Shown in pieces: positions 23,795 through 34,372 of a stretch of DNA of 64,000 bases. The position numbers and the translations under genes were made by a program. How positions within the stretch are numbered: position 1 is the stretch's first letter; every line of letters begins with the position of its first letter. A model generated the notes under the pieces. That model searched no databases and was not told where the DNA came from. It worked only from the letters and a program-made list of their open reading frames with translations. Source of the stretch: Buxus sempervirens (taxonomy: Eukaryota; Streptophyta; Magnoliopsida; Buxales; Buxaceae); the NCBI GenBank assembly GCA_947561395.2, contig OX387184.1, positions 58,525,197-58,589,196 on the forward strand, read 5' to 3'.

Positions 23795-26700
23795 TAGGCA
23801 TGAGCAACGGGCCGTGCCGGCCCGGCACGCCACGGGCCTGGCCCTGGGGGCATGGCTCGCCAGGGCACGCGGGCCCGCGTGCCAGCCCGAGCCCCGGCGC
23901 TGAGCGGGCGCGCGCGGGCCTGCTGGGCACGCGCCCAACGGCAGGCACGCGGGCCGGCCCGCCTGGCCCGCCAGAGAGCTCTTTTCCCTCCATAAAAGTG
24001 GCTTTTAGCCACTTTTATGCCCATTTTACCCCCCCAACAGTCATATAACAGCTATATTGGGGGGCTATAGTTGTAATTGATGATTAAAAGACCTTTTCTA
24101 CCCTTCCAACTGCAAAATAACAGTCATATTGAAGGGTAGAGGTGGTAAAAAGCCACTTTTAATTTTCTATAAATAACCACTCCCTTTCCCACTCCAAACC
24201 ACACCACTTCTACAATCTCCTACTCTCTTGTAATTGATTATCAAATAGTTTCTTTGCTCTAATTGTTGTAATTGGAAATTGGTGATACTCAATCTCTTCA
24301 AATTGTTCAAGCATCAAAAGTGGGAAATTGGACTCTGGAGGTTGAAGGCTTCAATTGCAAAGTTCAAGATTCATTCTAAAGAGGTATTCTTTTATTTAAT
24401 TTTCTGATTTTAAAATTAGTATAAATATTATTATTATAAGTAAGTCTCTCCTTCTACCTTTCTTATAAATTAGTATCACCAAATATTTATTATAATATTA
24501 TTTATTAAGATTTTTTTTTCCAAAAATTTGATAATGGACCCTAGGTATCCTATGTTTTTTGACACTGAAGAAAGGGAATATCTTAGACCCCTTTCTGACC
24601 CAGTATTTTCTGATGATATAACCCAACCCCAATATAATGATCCTCCCATCCAAGATCTTGAAACAGAATTACCTTCACAAGATATGGGATCGTCTTCCCT
24701 AATACCTAGGAGCACTAAGAGGAGTAGAACCTCTAGTGTTTGGCTTAATTTTACAATTGAAAGTGTAGGGAGTGAAGAGAAGGCAGTGTGTAACCATTGC
24801 AAAAAACAGTTTAGTTGTAAAGGCAAAGGTGGTACAGGCCACTTGAACCGGCATTTGCAGAAATGCCTTCCAAAACATGGCCAAATTGACCCTAGGCAAA
24901 CCCAAATTTCTACTAGTAGTGTTGCTATAAGTAATTTTATTTTTAATCAAGAAGAAACTAGGCTTGAAATAGTAAAGTGGGTAATTCAAGAAGAATTACC
25001 CTTTAGATTAATAGATTCTAAAAGATTTCACCGTTTACTAACTAAATATTTAGCACCACAATTTAAACCTTTTTCACGCCACACTTTAAGAAAGGATGCC
25101 ATAAAATTATATGGAAAAATGAAAACTGCATTAATAGAAACTTTGTCAAACAGTACTTTTAAAATAGCTTTAACTTCAGATATTTGGACAAGTAGACAAC
25201 AAATAAGTTATTTAGCTATAACCGCACATTATATTGATGAAAATTGGAATATGGAAAAAAGAATAATAACTTTTGAACCACTAGATGCTAGCCATACTAG
25301 AATAAATATATCAAATGCTATAAGTAGAAATCTAAGAAATTATAAAATACACAATAAAATAATGGCTCTAGCACTTGATAATGCAAGTGCTAATAATGTT
25401 GCAGTAGGAATATTAAGACAACAATTAAACTTAAATATAGATGGAAGTTTATTTCATGTTAGGTGTGCTTGTCATATTCTTAATTTAGTTGTGTAAGATG
25501 GATTAAAAATTGTTCAACATCATTTAATAAATATTAGAGATGCAGTAAGATTTATAAAACAATCTAGCACAACCGCTAGAGAATTTAAATATTATTGTGA
25601 AACTTTAGGAAAACAATATAAAAAAATTACCCTAGATGTTGAATATAGGTGGAACTCAACATATATAATGCTAGAAGCTGCATTAGGATTAAAACAAGAA
25701 ATTACAATATTTTATAAAAGTAAAATGCCTGAAAGTGACTTAGAGGATCTTGATTGGCAAATAGCCGAAATTTTAAGAGATTTTTTAAAAGTTTTTTATG
25801 ATGCAACAAGATATTTATCAGTAGTTTATTACCCAACATCCTCAAGTATTATAACTTGTTTATATCAAATAAGTATTTGTTTTAAACAATATAGAAATGT
25901 ACCCATTGCTAAGGAAATTATCCCTGCAATGGAAACTAAAATTTTAAAATATTGGCAAAAGATGCCTAATTTATATTGTTTAGCTATTACAATGGACCCT
26001 AGGGTTAAATTAGGAGTTGAAGACTTAATAGATGGAATAAATGAGAATATGAATTCTACTTTTCAAATAGATATAAGAAAAATAAGAAATCTATTAGAAA
26101 GACTTTTTTGTGAATACGATACTAGTAGTAGTATACAAGGTCATACGCGAACCCAACAAACACTACCAGATAATTCCCCTTGGAATTTTTTAAGTGGGAG
26201 AAGAAAGGAAAAACAACCAGCATCTAGTAGTGGGGGATCATCTGAATTAATGATTTTTTTAGAAAGCCCCCCAATGAGTTTCAATACTATAGAGGAGCAT
26301 AATGCTTTTAACATTTTGACATGGTGAAAGCAAAATCAGGTTAATTATCCTGTGCTTTCCGCCATGGCACGTGATCTACTAACGGTTCCGGTGTCCACAG
26401 TTGCATCGGAATCAGCTTTTAGCGCAGGTGGACGAACCGTGGATGATTACAGGAGCAGATTAACGCCGGAGATGGTGCATGTGTCAGTCTTACAGATTTG
26501 TTAAGGGCAGAACTGAGAGAACAAGAATATGAAGATGATCAACTTGCTGGAGACTTTGATGATTTGAATATTAATTTTAGTCAACCAGAGTAGTCTAAGT
26601 TTTGTTATAATTTTTGTAATCAAAGTATAGGAATTGTACTATATCTTTTTTTTTTGTTTCTTTTAAACTGCAAATGATAGATAGATGAGTGGGTGCCAAC

Positions 26701-27086
26701 CTAGTTGGGATGTGCTTATACTATAGTGATGCAATATTATTTGTTCAAGTAATTATGTAATTTTTGCAAAGTTGTAAGTGTACTTGTGATAATTAATGAA
26801 TTTATATTTTTTTGAGCAAAATTTATCTCAATATGTGTAAGACAATTTTGTGAACAATAAAAGTATTTTACAGAAATTTTTTAGGATTTTTTGGGCATTT
26901 TTTAAAGTTTTTTTTTTAAATTTTAAATTAATTGGCCCGCCGGCCCGGCACTCCTGCTGGGGCGTGCCGTGCCGGGCTGGGGTTATGGGCAAACGGGCCT
27001 GGCATGCCGCGGCCCGCGGCACGTCAGGCCCGCGGCCCGCCCGAGCACGCCTCAGGCGTGCCGAGCAGGCCCGCCGCCCATGCCTA
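23795..27086 (+). mobile_element. hAT (Ac-type) DNA transposon, 3.29 kb, complete ends
   Basis: The termini are inverted TAGGCATGAGC (23795) and GCCCATGCCTA (ending 27086), 11 bp with one mismatch. They are flanked by a perfect 8-bp target duplication CTAATACC (23787-23794 and 27087-27094), the hallmark of hAT elements. The terminal 150-200 bp on both sides are extremely GC-rich with repeated GGGCC/CGGCC/GGCAC words (23810-23990, 26935-27080), probably subterminal transposase binding sites, while the body is AT-rich. The element encodes one broken transposase. Upstream DNA of F-box copy C lacks it, which supports insertion in copy A. Confidence 0.95.
24534..26593 (+). pseudogene. hAT-Ac transposase (BED zinc finger, RICESLEEPER type), broken
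   Basis: Starts MDPRYPMFFDTEEREYL at 24534. A BED zinc finger is visible (AVCNHCKKQF, then HLNRHLQKC, about residues 85-113), then the RNase H-like core with LTSDIWTSRQQISYLAITAH, MALALDNASANN and HVRCACHILNLVV. An in-frame TAA at 25494 interrupts just after HILNLVV. The frame continues DGLKIVQHH through YRWNSTYIMLEAA and CLAITMDPRVKLG to a TGA at 26325, then YPVLSAMARDLLTVPVSTVA and ESAFSAGGR, the C-terminal hAT dimerisation region. A further frame change near 26485-26500 precedes the end, FDDLNINFSQPE and TAG at 26591. Two stops and one frameshift make it inactive, although the gene is otherwise full length (about 680 codons). Confidence 0.93.
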
Positions 27087-27202
27087 CTAATACCACGAGA
27101 TGGCACTTGAGGAAATTGTTAAGGAATGCATTTCTTAACAAAAGCTACATAGTTTTCTTATTTTTAAGCGATCATAAGATGCTTTAATAACATGAATATC
27201 TA

Positions 27203-27435
27203 TCTATACTATTGCGCCCCTTTGGGAAGCGTGTCCAAAACAATTTACAACTTTTCCAAAATTCCTATCCCCTACATAGTTTGGTTTCAATAATACAGGG
27301 CTATACTCGTCTTAACTCACCATTTTTCGTTCAAAAACAATTGGTTTGTAACTGCCCCCACTTCTCCTCTCTCCATACCCTCTCTCCCCACTTCTTCTCT
27401 CTCCACGTGCAGTTTTGCATGTGCACCCCTGCTAG
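27203..27435 (+). mobile_element. Short non-autonomous Helitron-like element
   Basis: Begins TCTATACTATTG after an A and ends CTAG before a T, the A^T insertion typical of Helitrons. Nine bases before the CTAG lies a hairpin CACGTGCA-GTTT-TGCATGTG (27404-27423) with one mismatch, the expected Helitron 3' signal. It is 233 bp long. A related copy is at 42557-42776, sharing the start, CCCCTTTGGGAAGC-type words and the GTGCACC...GCTAG end. Confidence 0.65.
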
Positions 27436-27717
27436 TATTTCTAAACAAAGGAAGCCAGGAGTGACTTATAAATGGAAGTGCGAGAATCCCATGACTATGG
27501 ACCTTTACGGAGATTAAATGCTAATTGTGGAGTTGTTGATTAATCACGAGCTTAATCGAGTAGTCCCATACAAATTGGGAGTTCTAATAGAGTTCACAAT
27601 TAATCAGGATAATTAATCAAGGACAGATGATTAATCAAGAAGATCCCTGATTAATTGAAAGGTTAATTGAGGAAATCTTGATGAATCACAAACTTAATTG
27701 TATTGTTTTCTAGTTTC

Positions 27718-27948
27718 ATTGAAATCGTCTGCCACCAGGTTGGTGTGGCAAACGATGTAGCAACCGTTAAATGTTACCACGTGTAACATCCAACAACAAC
27801 TGCTCACTTCAATGTGAAACGTTATTGAGGTGACATTTTACATTGAAAAATGTGAAATGAGCAGCTACCGTTGGATGCTACACATGACAGCATCCAACGG
27901 TTGTTGCATCTTCTGTTGCACCAACCTGGTGGCAAACGATTTCGTCCC
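27718..27948. mobile_element. MITE with long TIRs (GAAATCGTCTG family)
   Basis: Left end GAAATCGTCTGCCACCAGG and right end in inverse GAAATCGTTTGCCACCAGG are near-identical. The inverted match runs on for about 65 bp (GTTGGTG, GCAACCGTT). Target duplication not resolved. The terminal motif is shared with the elements at 39621 and 39799. It is absent from the paralogous block near 36340-36380. Confidence 0.7.
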
Positions 27949-28159
27949 ATTAACTGTTTTTAGCCTCACAGATTTGGTTGAATTACATTATCTTTATACA
28001 AGCTTCTCCTTCCTAAGCTTGCGTATGCTTATTCCTCTTTAGTCAATATTTTTTAGGTAAGAATAAGATTTGGCAGAATATGTGAGATGGATGTAGTGTG
28101 ATGAAAAATTTTACTGACTTATCTTATGCTTTAGATTTGAATTGTAATGAGTTGGTTAC

Positions 28160-28509
28160 ATCATTATAAACTATGGACCTTATGTTTAGTTGTTATTTGT
28201 TCTTGGATTGAGACTATTACTTTTATACTGTTGTGATTATAGTTATTATACGATACTATAAACTTAAATGCATTATTTATTTAATTTTGATTTTATATGT
28301 GTGGTAGGATGCTTTGGTAATGTCACAGTACTTGGATATATGATTCTTGATCGAAGTTACTTCTTTTCTTCCATTATATCTCCTCTCATTTTTTCAATAA
28401 AAATTGATGAATATAGACAAATTTTTTTTTGGTAAACTGATGAATATAGACAAATTTTTTTTGGTAAACTGATGAATATAGACATGGAAGAAAAAGGAGA
28501 GGTGTCTAT
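28160..28509. repeat. Duplicated block matching 36370-36655; local 35-bp repeats
   Basis: Shared phrases with 36370-36655 include ACCTTATGTTTAGTTGTTAT and GTAGGATGCTTTGGTAATG. It belongs to the DNA downstream of F-box copy B, paralogous to that of copy D. At 28405-28482 GATGAATATAGACAAATTTT with a GGTAAACT spacer is tandemly repeated two and a half times. Confidence 0.8.
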
Positions 28510-28517
28510 ACTTAAAT

Positions 28518-28921
28518 TAGAGTCGGCAAAAATCGAACCGACCAGACGGGTCAACCCGACTAACCCGATTATAAACGGGTTGGGTTGACCCGTTTATTAA
28601 TTGGGTCGGGTGTGGGTTGGGGTTTTCCCAACCCACCTGTAATCCAGTCAAACCCGATTTAAAAAAAAGGTGCAAAAATGGCATGAATCAACCCGATTAT
28701 GACCCGCCAACCCGATTATGACCCGAACCCGAACCAATTACCCCATAATCCTATTTTACTAATATTTTTTGAAATATATATAATCGGGTTGGCAGGTTGA
28801 ACCCGTTTATTGGCGGGTTGGGTTCGGTTTGGGGGTTTCCCAACCCGCCATAAACCGGATCAACCCGAACCCGACCCGTTTAACCCCAACCCGATTACGA
28901 CCCGACCTGTTGCCAGCTCTA
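28518..28921. mobile_element. hAT-type MITE, 404 bp, with 8-bp target duplication
   Basis: Ends TAGAGTCGGCAA and, inverted, TAGAGCTGGCAA. Perfect 8-bp duplication ACTTAAAT at 28510-28517 and 28922-28929. The interior is packed with both orientations of AACCCGA/GGGTTGG, giving a strong self-complementary structure. Non-coding. Confidence 0.9.
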
Positions 28922-29147
28922 ACTTAAATCGTGGAATCTTCCATCAATGCGTTAGTGGTAAGGTCTTCAGCTAGTCTTAGACTAGACTAGGGATCCACTC
29001 CCGCCCTCATCGAGTTCGCATGAGAGCATACCTCCAGCTCAAATAAGGCCACCTTATGTGGCTCACACGAGTCCATTGATGTCGCACTGCCCATTGGAGG
29101 TAAGTGGAATGTATGTGAAAATCCCAGCTATGAGCAAGGCAAGCAAT

Positions 29148-29905
29148 TAGAGGTGTAAGAGGGCGGGTTGGGTCAGGTTATGAGAGTTCGGGCTCAACCC
29201 AATCTAGGATTTACTAGCCCAAACTCGTTGTTGACCCGCCCTAACCCAAACTCATTAAACCTAAACCCAACCCAAACATTATTGTTTGAGTTCGGGTTGG
29301 CTTAAACAAAATGTAAGATTTTGAATTTTTTATTTCAATTTTTGTTATAATTACAAAATGTTGGAATATCATTCATTAAATTGTCTATCAACATGCTTTT
29401 ATGTTTGTTTGTTATAAATTCAAATATCACAAATTCCTCTTGATTTGTCCCTTGAATTTGGGAAAAAACACTCAATTAATTTATTTCTTTAAAAATTTTA
29501 AAATATAATACTAGCTCTCTATATTTGTGGTTTTGCACAATCTTTCTTGCACACACACACCACACACATGTTAATAAATTTATGTTTAATAGTTGATTGC
29601 ATAAATATAATGACAACATAAAAGGAAAAGAAAACAAGGATACATATACATACAAATAAATATTCACTTATATATGTATATATATATTTGGTGGAGTTTT
29701 ATACATATATCTATATGAGAGTGTGGATATAAAGTCTAATATTAACTTTGGGCTTTTCAGGTTGTGTAGCTTGAACCCAAGCCCAGCCCAAACTCAACTT
29801 TGGGCTAAAAATGAAACCCAACCCAAAACACGAACCCAAACTCAATGCTCGCTTCGGGCTGGGTTGGGCAGGCTTTGGCCAGTCCGGGCTAGATTTACAG
29901 CTCTA
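29148..29905. mobile_element. hAT-type MITE, 758 bp, with near-perfect 8-bp duplication
   Basis: Ends TAGAGGTGTAAGAGGGCGGG and, inverted, TAGAGCTGTAAATCTAGCCC. Flanks are CAAGCAAT (29140-29147) and TAAGCAAT (29906-29913), 7 of 8 identical. Terminal parts are rich in GGGTTGGG/CCCAACCC; the middle (29300-29750) is AT-rich with CACACA and TATATA runs. The nest at 47494-48260 contains relatives. Confidence 0.85.
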
Positions 29906-29929
29906 TAAGCAATGCCTGAATTCATTGTA

Positions 29930-30756
29930 CAAAAAGAGAAAAAAAAAAAAGAAATTAATCTTCCAGCAATGCAAAAGTTTTCTATTCTTCATCTGGTTTA
30001 AGGTTCAACAGATAGGGCAAACAAAGCTTTGGTTCTTCTGTACGCCAGTAAGTGTTGCAGTTGTCATCAATGGGAGAATAGCTAATGGAATCCAAAGGTG
30101 TTGGTCCCACCAAACTCCAAGAAGGGTCCAAGAAATGGACGAACTGCCAACAAATTAAACTTGAGCTTTGGCATTTTGGGAAAGGAAAAAAATAGGCTGC
30201 ATTTGAAATGCTTAATTGAGCGCTTATTTTTTATATCATTTCTAATACCAATACATGTTGGTAACATTGAACATGAAAGCTATTTCCCCAATAGAGAATT
30301 GAGGAAGATAGCCCATTCAGATTTGTTGATGAGAACAAATTAGACTGAAATGAGTTGAACAAATAAAATGAACAACCAACTTATTGTGGGTATGAAATTA
30401 ATTGTGCTCGCACTAAGTCACTTACCCAAACATACACGCCAAGTAGACAAACAGGGCCAAACACAGTACAAGGTGATCTCACCTGAACCCGAAAACAGGG
30501 GAGGAGGTGCTGAGCCTGCATCTGCCCAGTCTTCTGTCATGAAATCCATGAAAGTAGGCCTGCCAATTCACCCTGAGATTCAAAATCTCTTATTGTTTGA
30601 GGTTTCGAGGTCCACCATTATTTCACAGCTTATTTCTTCATAGATATAAGAAAGAGCGTCCAATCTTCTTTTTTTTTTTCTACATACATGCTTGGTAGTA
30701 TGTTTACCTTCCTTGCAGCTTTCCCCTTTGTACTCACATTCCCATTTTGCTTTTCA
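29930..30756 (-). repeat. Duplicated 3' flank of F-box copy B
   Basis: 29955-30260 matches 36680-36947 (CAATGCAAAAGTT, AGGTTCAACAGATAGGGCAA, GGTGTTGGTCCCACCAAACT). 30240-30756 matches 37465-37995 and, less closely, 20255-20760. Non-coding. Confidence 0.85.
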
Positions 30757-31580
30757 TTACCCTTTAACATCATCACCAACACCAAGCGAAACAACGCTCT
30801 CTATATAGCTATAAGCCTAAAAACATCCGGTTTCCCATGAATAAGAAGATCGATTTCTAATCCTTTTGTTTACAGGGTTATACAAGACAAGATTTGACTT
30901 TCCCTTCTCTAACAGAATTTCTCCATTCCTTGTAAAGCCTAGTGGGTGTATGTTACCAATATTCCCAATCAACTTTGAACCTTCATCAGGGAATTGTTTA
31001 GTCCAAGACTGTTCATTGCCATAATCATCCATTACCTACATCTCAAAAGAATCTCCATGAGAGAAATGACCAAGAACAGCAAGACACCCTCCCCCACTAC
31101 TGCTATCTTCAGTGACACACCCCTATCCCCGAAGTGAGGCAGCTGCAACTCTCGGAATTCCTCGTTCAGTAAATCAAAACAAATGACTAAATCAATCTTA
31201 TTGTTTCCCTCCATACGAGTTGCCATCCAGTGAAGAGCCCCATTGAGCTCTGCTGCCTGAGAATACAACGAAACAAAATATGGCACATTCAAGATTGTCC
31301 TCCATGAATTCTCCCCCAGAGTACAGAGTATAACATCCGTTCTTTGAAATGTCTTTTCCAAATAGGAAGCAATGCGAAAATGATCTACAAAGATGACCAC
31401 CTTATATTCATTTGTAGCGGGTGTGAAACCAAAACCCAGACCAGTAGGAATCAAATGAATATTGGGGAGTTTGGGATGGAGATAGGACAATTTAACGTGT
31501 TCAAATGTGGCAGGATTCCATACATTTGTAACGATTTTGGTAGACATTGCCCGATCAGATAAAGAAACTAAACCATTACA
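30757..31580 (-). pseudogene. F-box gene copy B, 5'-truncated and frameshifted
   Basis: The minus strand encodes the FBA half of the family, beginning near LCNGLVSLSDRAMSTKIVTN and followed by NVWNPATFEHVKLSYLHP and GLGFGFTPATNEYKVVIF, closest to copy D. The F-box and the first ~115 codons are missing: homology stops at about 31580. A C-run of one extra base near 31090 shifts the frame inside the IAVVGG segment, a second shift of about four bases occurs near 30850 in the RIRN segment, and there are other changes. It cannot make an F-box protein. Confidence 0.9.
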
Positions 31581-31604
31581 CAGTGACACTATCAATGAGA
31601 AAAA

Positions 31605-31870
31605 GAAAATATAGATGCTGAAATTTTTGAAAGAATAGAATCGTTCCAACACATCATCATCAGTCATGTGTATAGAGAAGCAAACAGATCTGCAGACTCA
31701 TTAGCAAACTTTGCCTTGGATAAGTACTCTTGTTATCAGAAAAATCTCTTACCTTCTTGTTTTTCAGATGTTTTAAGAGAGGACTTTATAGGATATTCTG
31801 GAACTCATTATGTAACTTTAACTTAATTTCAATGAATACTTTTGAATTCTTCTACCCAAAAAAAAAAAAA
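31605..31870 (+). mobile_element. 5'-truncated LINE with RNase H end and poly(A) tail
   Basis: The plus strand reads AEIFERIESFQHIIISHVYR, then EANRSADSLANFALDKYSC, then FIGYSGTHYVTLT and a stop. HVYREAN..AD.LANFA is the C-terminal signature of the RNase H (RVT_3) domain of plant LINEs. A 13-A tail ends it at 31870. Right of the tail the DNA is the duplicated flank that aligns with 21097 onward. It lies between F-box copies B and C, next to the truncated end of B. Confidence 0.8.
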
Positions 31871-33183
31871 TGTTACAAACAACTACTGGTAAGTGCTTAT
31901 GGACTATAATTACATGTCCAGTGTGTATGATGATCTCCATCACTTACATTTACCAATAAGTGATTTTTACGCCTGTAAGCAGATAAAATTCAGACTAGAC
32001 GGATCACTGTCGATCCAAGTTTAGTAAGTAAATACCTCTTTATTTGCCCAGAAAATTTTAAAGTAAAGCAAAATTGCATATGAAAAGTTTGATGTCCAAG
32101 TTCAAAATGATTCTTAATGTGATAGGCTTCACATAGTGACACTATCACTGAGAAGAAAATATAGATGCTGATGATGCCATCAACAGATTGAGAGGATAGT
32201 AGAAGAAGACAATTTTAGTAACCAGATGATGATTGGTGATCCTTTATAAGAAAAATATTATTATGCTAAGTTATCTTGAATGATCATCATTCCATAAAGA
32301 ACTAGAGTCAAGCTTCAGTCTCTCAATGTGGTATTACCTAAGACATTCTTCTCAGGCCAAGCATATATACTAGGTAATCAAAACGAGGTCACTTATCTGC
32401 AAGATACTTCTCAAATAGTGGTTGAGCAACACTACTTTACACCATGGTAACACCGAGATATCAGATCTTGAAAATTTTAAATGAACTCAGCTGCAAAACC
32501 AAAAAAATATGCATGGATGGAGGAGCATAATTTTAATTCTGGTTACTTTAGAAGCTTTTCTGAGTATTTTGAAATGAATAAAAGGGCGACTAGCATGTGA
32601 ATTCTAATAGTCTTGAATGGCTAGGATTTGTTATTCCTTTATCTGATGTAAGGCTACGACCATAGGATAATTAAAGGCTATTATAAATAGCTTATTTTAA
32701 GCGCTATAGCATCCATTATTCATTGATTTTACAGAAGTTAAAGAACTGAGTTTTTTTTTTCAAAAACTCTTCAAGCCCTAGGCTGAGTTTCACATTCCTA
32801 CCATAGTCCTACACTTCTCTTCCTCTCAGATTCTTTTTGTTACTGGTTTTTTACTCTTCTTGACCACATCATGCACTCACAAACAGTATGAAGAATAAGA
32901 AAGATGGAAATAAAAGCATTAATAAATGAATGCTAAATGTACTTAAGGTATCGTAATCATCAAACAAAGCAAACCAGAACTGCATGGTTAGGGTACGATA
33001 GGCCTTTTTTTTCCTTCTTCTTTGCCTTCCATGTTTTGGCACAAATCAAAAATATAACTGTAGCATAGAGATATCAAAATCAGCCCCCATGTGCAAAAAA
33101 CCAAATGGTAAGGAATGTCAGTATATTTACCTTCCTTACAGCTTCCCACTTTTTGCTCATTCCCATTTTGCTTTTCGTGACCC
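31871..33183 (-). repeat. Duplicated 3' flank of F-box copy C
   Basis: Collinear with 21097-22336, the flank of copy A, over about 1.2 kb with scattered substitutions and small indels. It includes the pyrimidine-rich ACTTCTCTTCCTCTCAGATT near 32813 and AAAACTCTTCAAGC. No independent coding potential. Confidence 0.85.
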
Positions 33184-34054
33184 TTCAACATCATCACCAA
33201 CGCCAAGAGGAACAAGGCTCTCCATGTAACTATATGCGTAAAAAACATCTGGTTTACCATGAACAAAGAAGATTTCTGATACTATTGTTCAGTGGGTCAT
33301 ACAAGAAAAGCTGTAACAGAAATTTTCCCTTCTCTAACAGAATTTCTCCATTCCTTGTAAAGCCTAATGGGTGTATGTAACCAATACCCCCAATCGAATT
33401 CGAACCTCTGTCAAAGAATTGTATAGTCCAAGACTGCTCATTGACATAATCATTCATTACCCATATCTGAAAGTAATCTCCAAGATTGGAATAAGCAAAA
33501 ACAGAAAGACACCCTCCCACTACTACTATCTTCATAGAGACATTTTTATCCCTGAGATGAGGCAGCTGCAACTCTTGGAATTCCTCTTTCAGTAAATAAA
33601 AGGAAATGATTGAATCGATCGTATCCCATCCCTCCACACGACTTGCTAACCAATGAAGAACCCCATTGAGCTCTGCAGCCTGAGAATACCACGAAACAAA
33701 ATATGGGAAATTCGGAATGCAACTCCATGAATTCGTCCCCAGAGTACACACAATAACATCTGTTCTCTGAAATATGCTTCTTTCCAAATATAAAGCGGCG
33801 CGGCAATAATCTACAAAGATGACCACCTTATACTCATCGGTAGCGTGTGTGTAACCAAAACCCACACCAGTTTGCATGAAATGGGGAATTTTAGGGATTT
33901 TGGGGGGATCGTAGGACAATTTAACGTGTTCAGATGTGGAAGGATTCCATACATAAGCAATTATTTTGGAAGACGTTGCTCGCTCAGATAAACAAACTAA
34001 ACCATTACATGAACCCACTAATCTCATGCCACCACCATAGTAATCGAAAGGTAA
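33184..34054 (-). pseudogene. F-box gene copy C, N-terminus replaced, frameshifted
   Basis: The minus strand encodes the FBA region from about the PFDYYGG position (34054) through MRLVGSCNGLVCLSERATSS, VWNPSTSEHVKLSYDPP and GFGYTHATDEYKVVIF to IRNLLCSW. Closest to copy A. The F-box domain is absent because homology to A ends at 34054. Relative to A, one extra T near 33268 shifts the frame just before the last ~30 codons, which remain readable in another frame (GKPDVFYAYSYMESLVPLGV), and the original stop codon is changed. Without an F-box this is a pseudogene, although 258 codons are open from 34027. Confidence 0.85.
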
Positions 34055-34322
34055 AACACCACAAAAGCCTTAAGAGTGTAAACATATTTTCTTCTACCTA
34101 ATACTTAAAGCCACTTTCTTGCGTTACCCTTCACATTGAAGAGTGTAAACTTCAAAACAATAATTAGGGAGTGAACTTTCTTGTTATTTCACACTGTTTT
34201 CTGTACAGCACTTTTACACCTTGTATAGAAGTACATAGTAAGTGGACTGCAATGATATAGAACAGAGTTTGAAATTGAACTAGTTAGCAATTCAATATTC
34301 AATTTGAAGACTATTGTGACAA
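34055..34322. other. Unrelated patch replacing the 5' part of F-box copy C
   Basis: At this place copies A and D carry the F-box coding exon and 5' UTR (A: 23187-23520). Here the sequence is unrelated, AT-rich, and without domains. Homology to the A upstream region resumes at AGAGATTCCAAGGAT near 34326. Confidence 0.65.
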
Positions 34323-34372
34323 GTAGAGATTCCAAGGATCTTGATCTTCTTCTTCCTTGGCAGAAGACTAGG

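Noticed and set aside
23753..24048. Overlapping GC-rich frames on both strands (Arg/Ala/Gly/Pro-rich)
   Set aside because: They lie in the GC-rich terminal part of the hAT element; the mirror set at 26828-27187 has the same origin.
28518..28921. AACCC/GGGTT words resembling telomeric repeats
   Set aside because: They are irregular and in both orientations, inside a hAT MITE with a target duplication, not a telomere array.
33254..34027. 257-codon frame as an independent small gene
   Set aside because: It is the remaining middle of F-box copy C, without the F-box and with a frameshift at its end; a pseudogene is the simpler reading.
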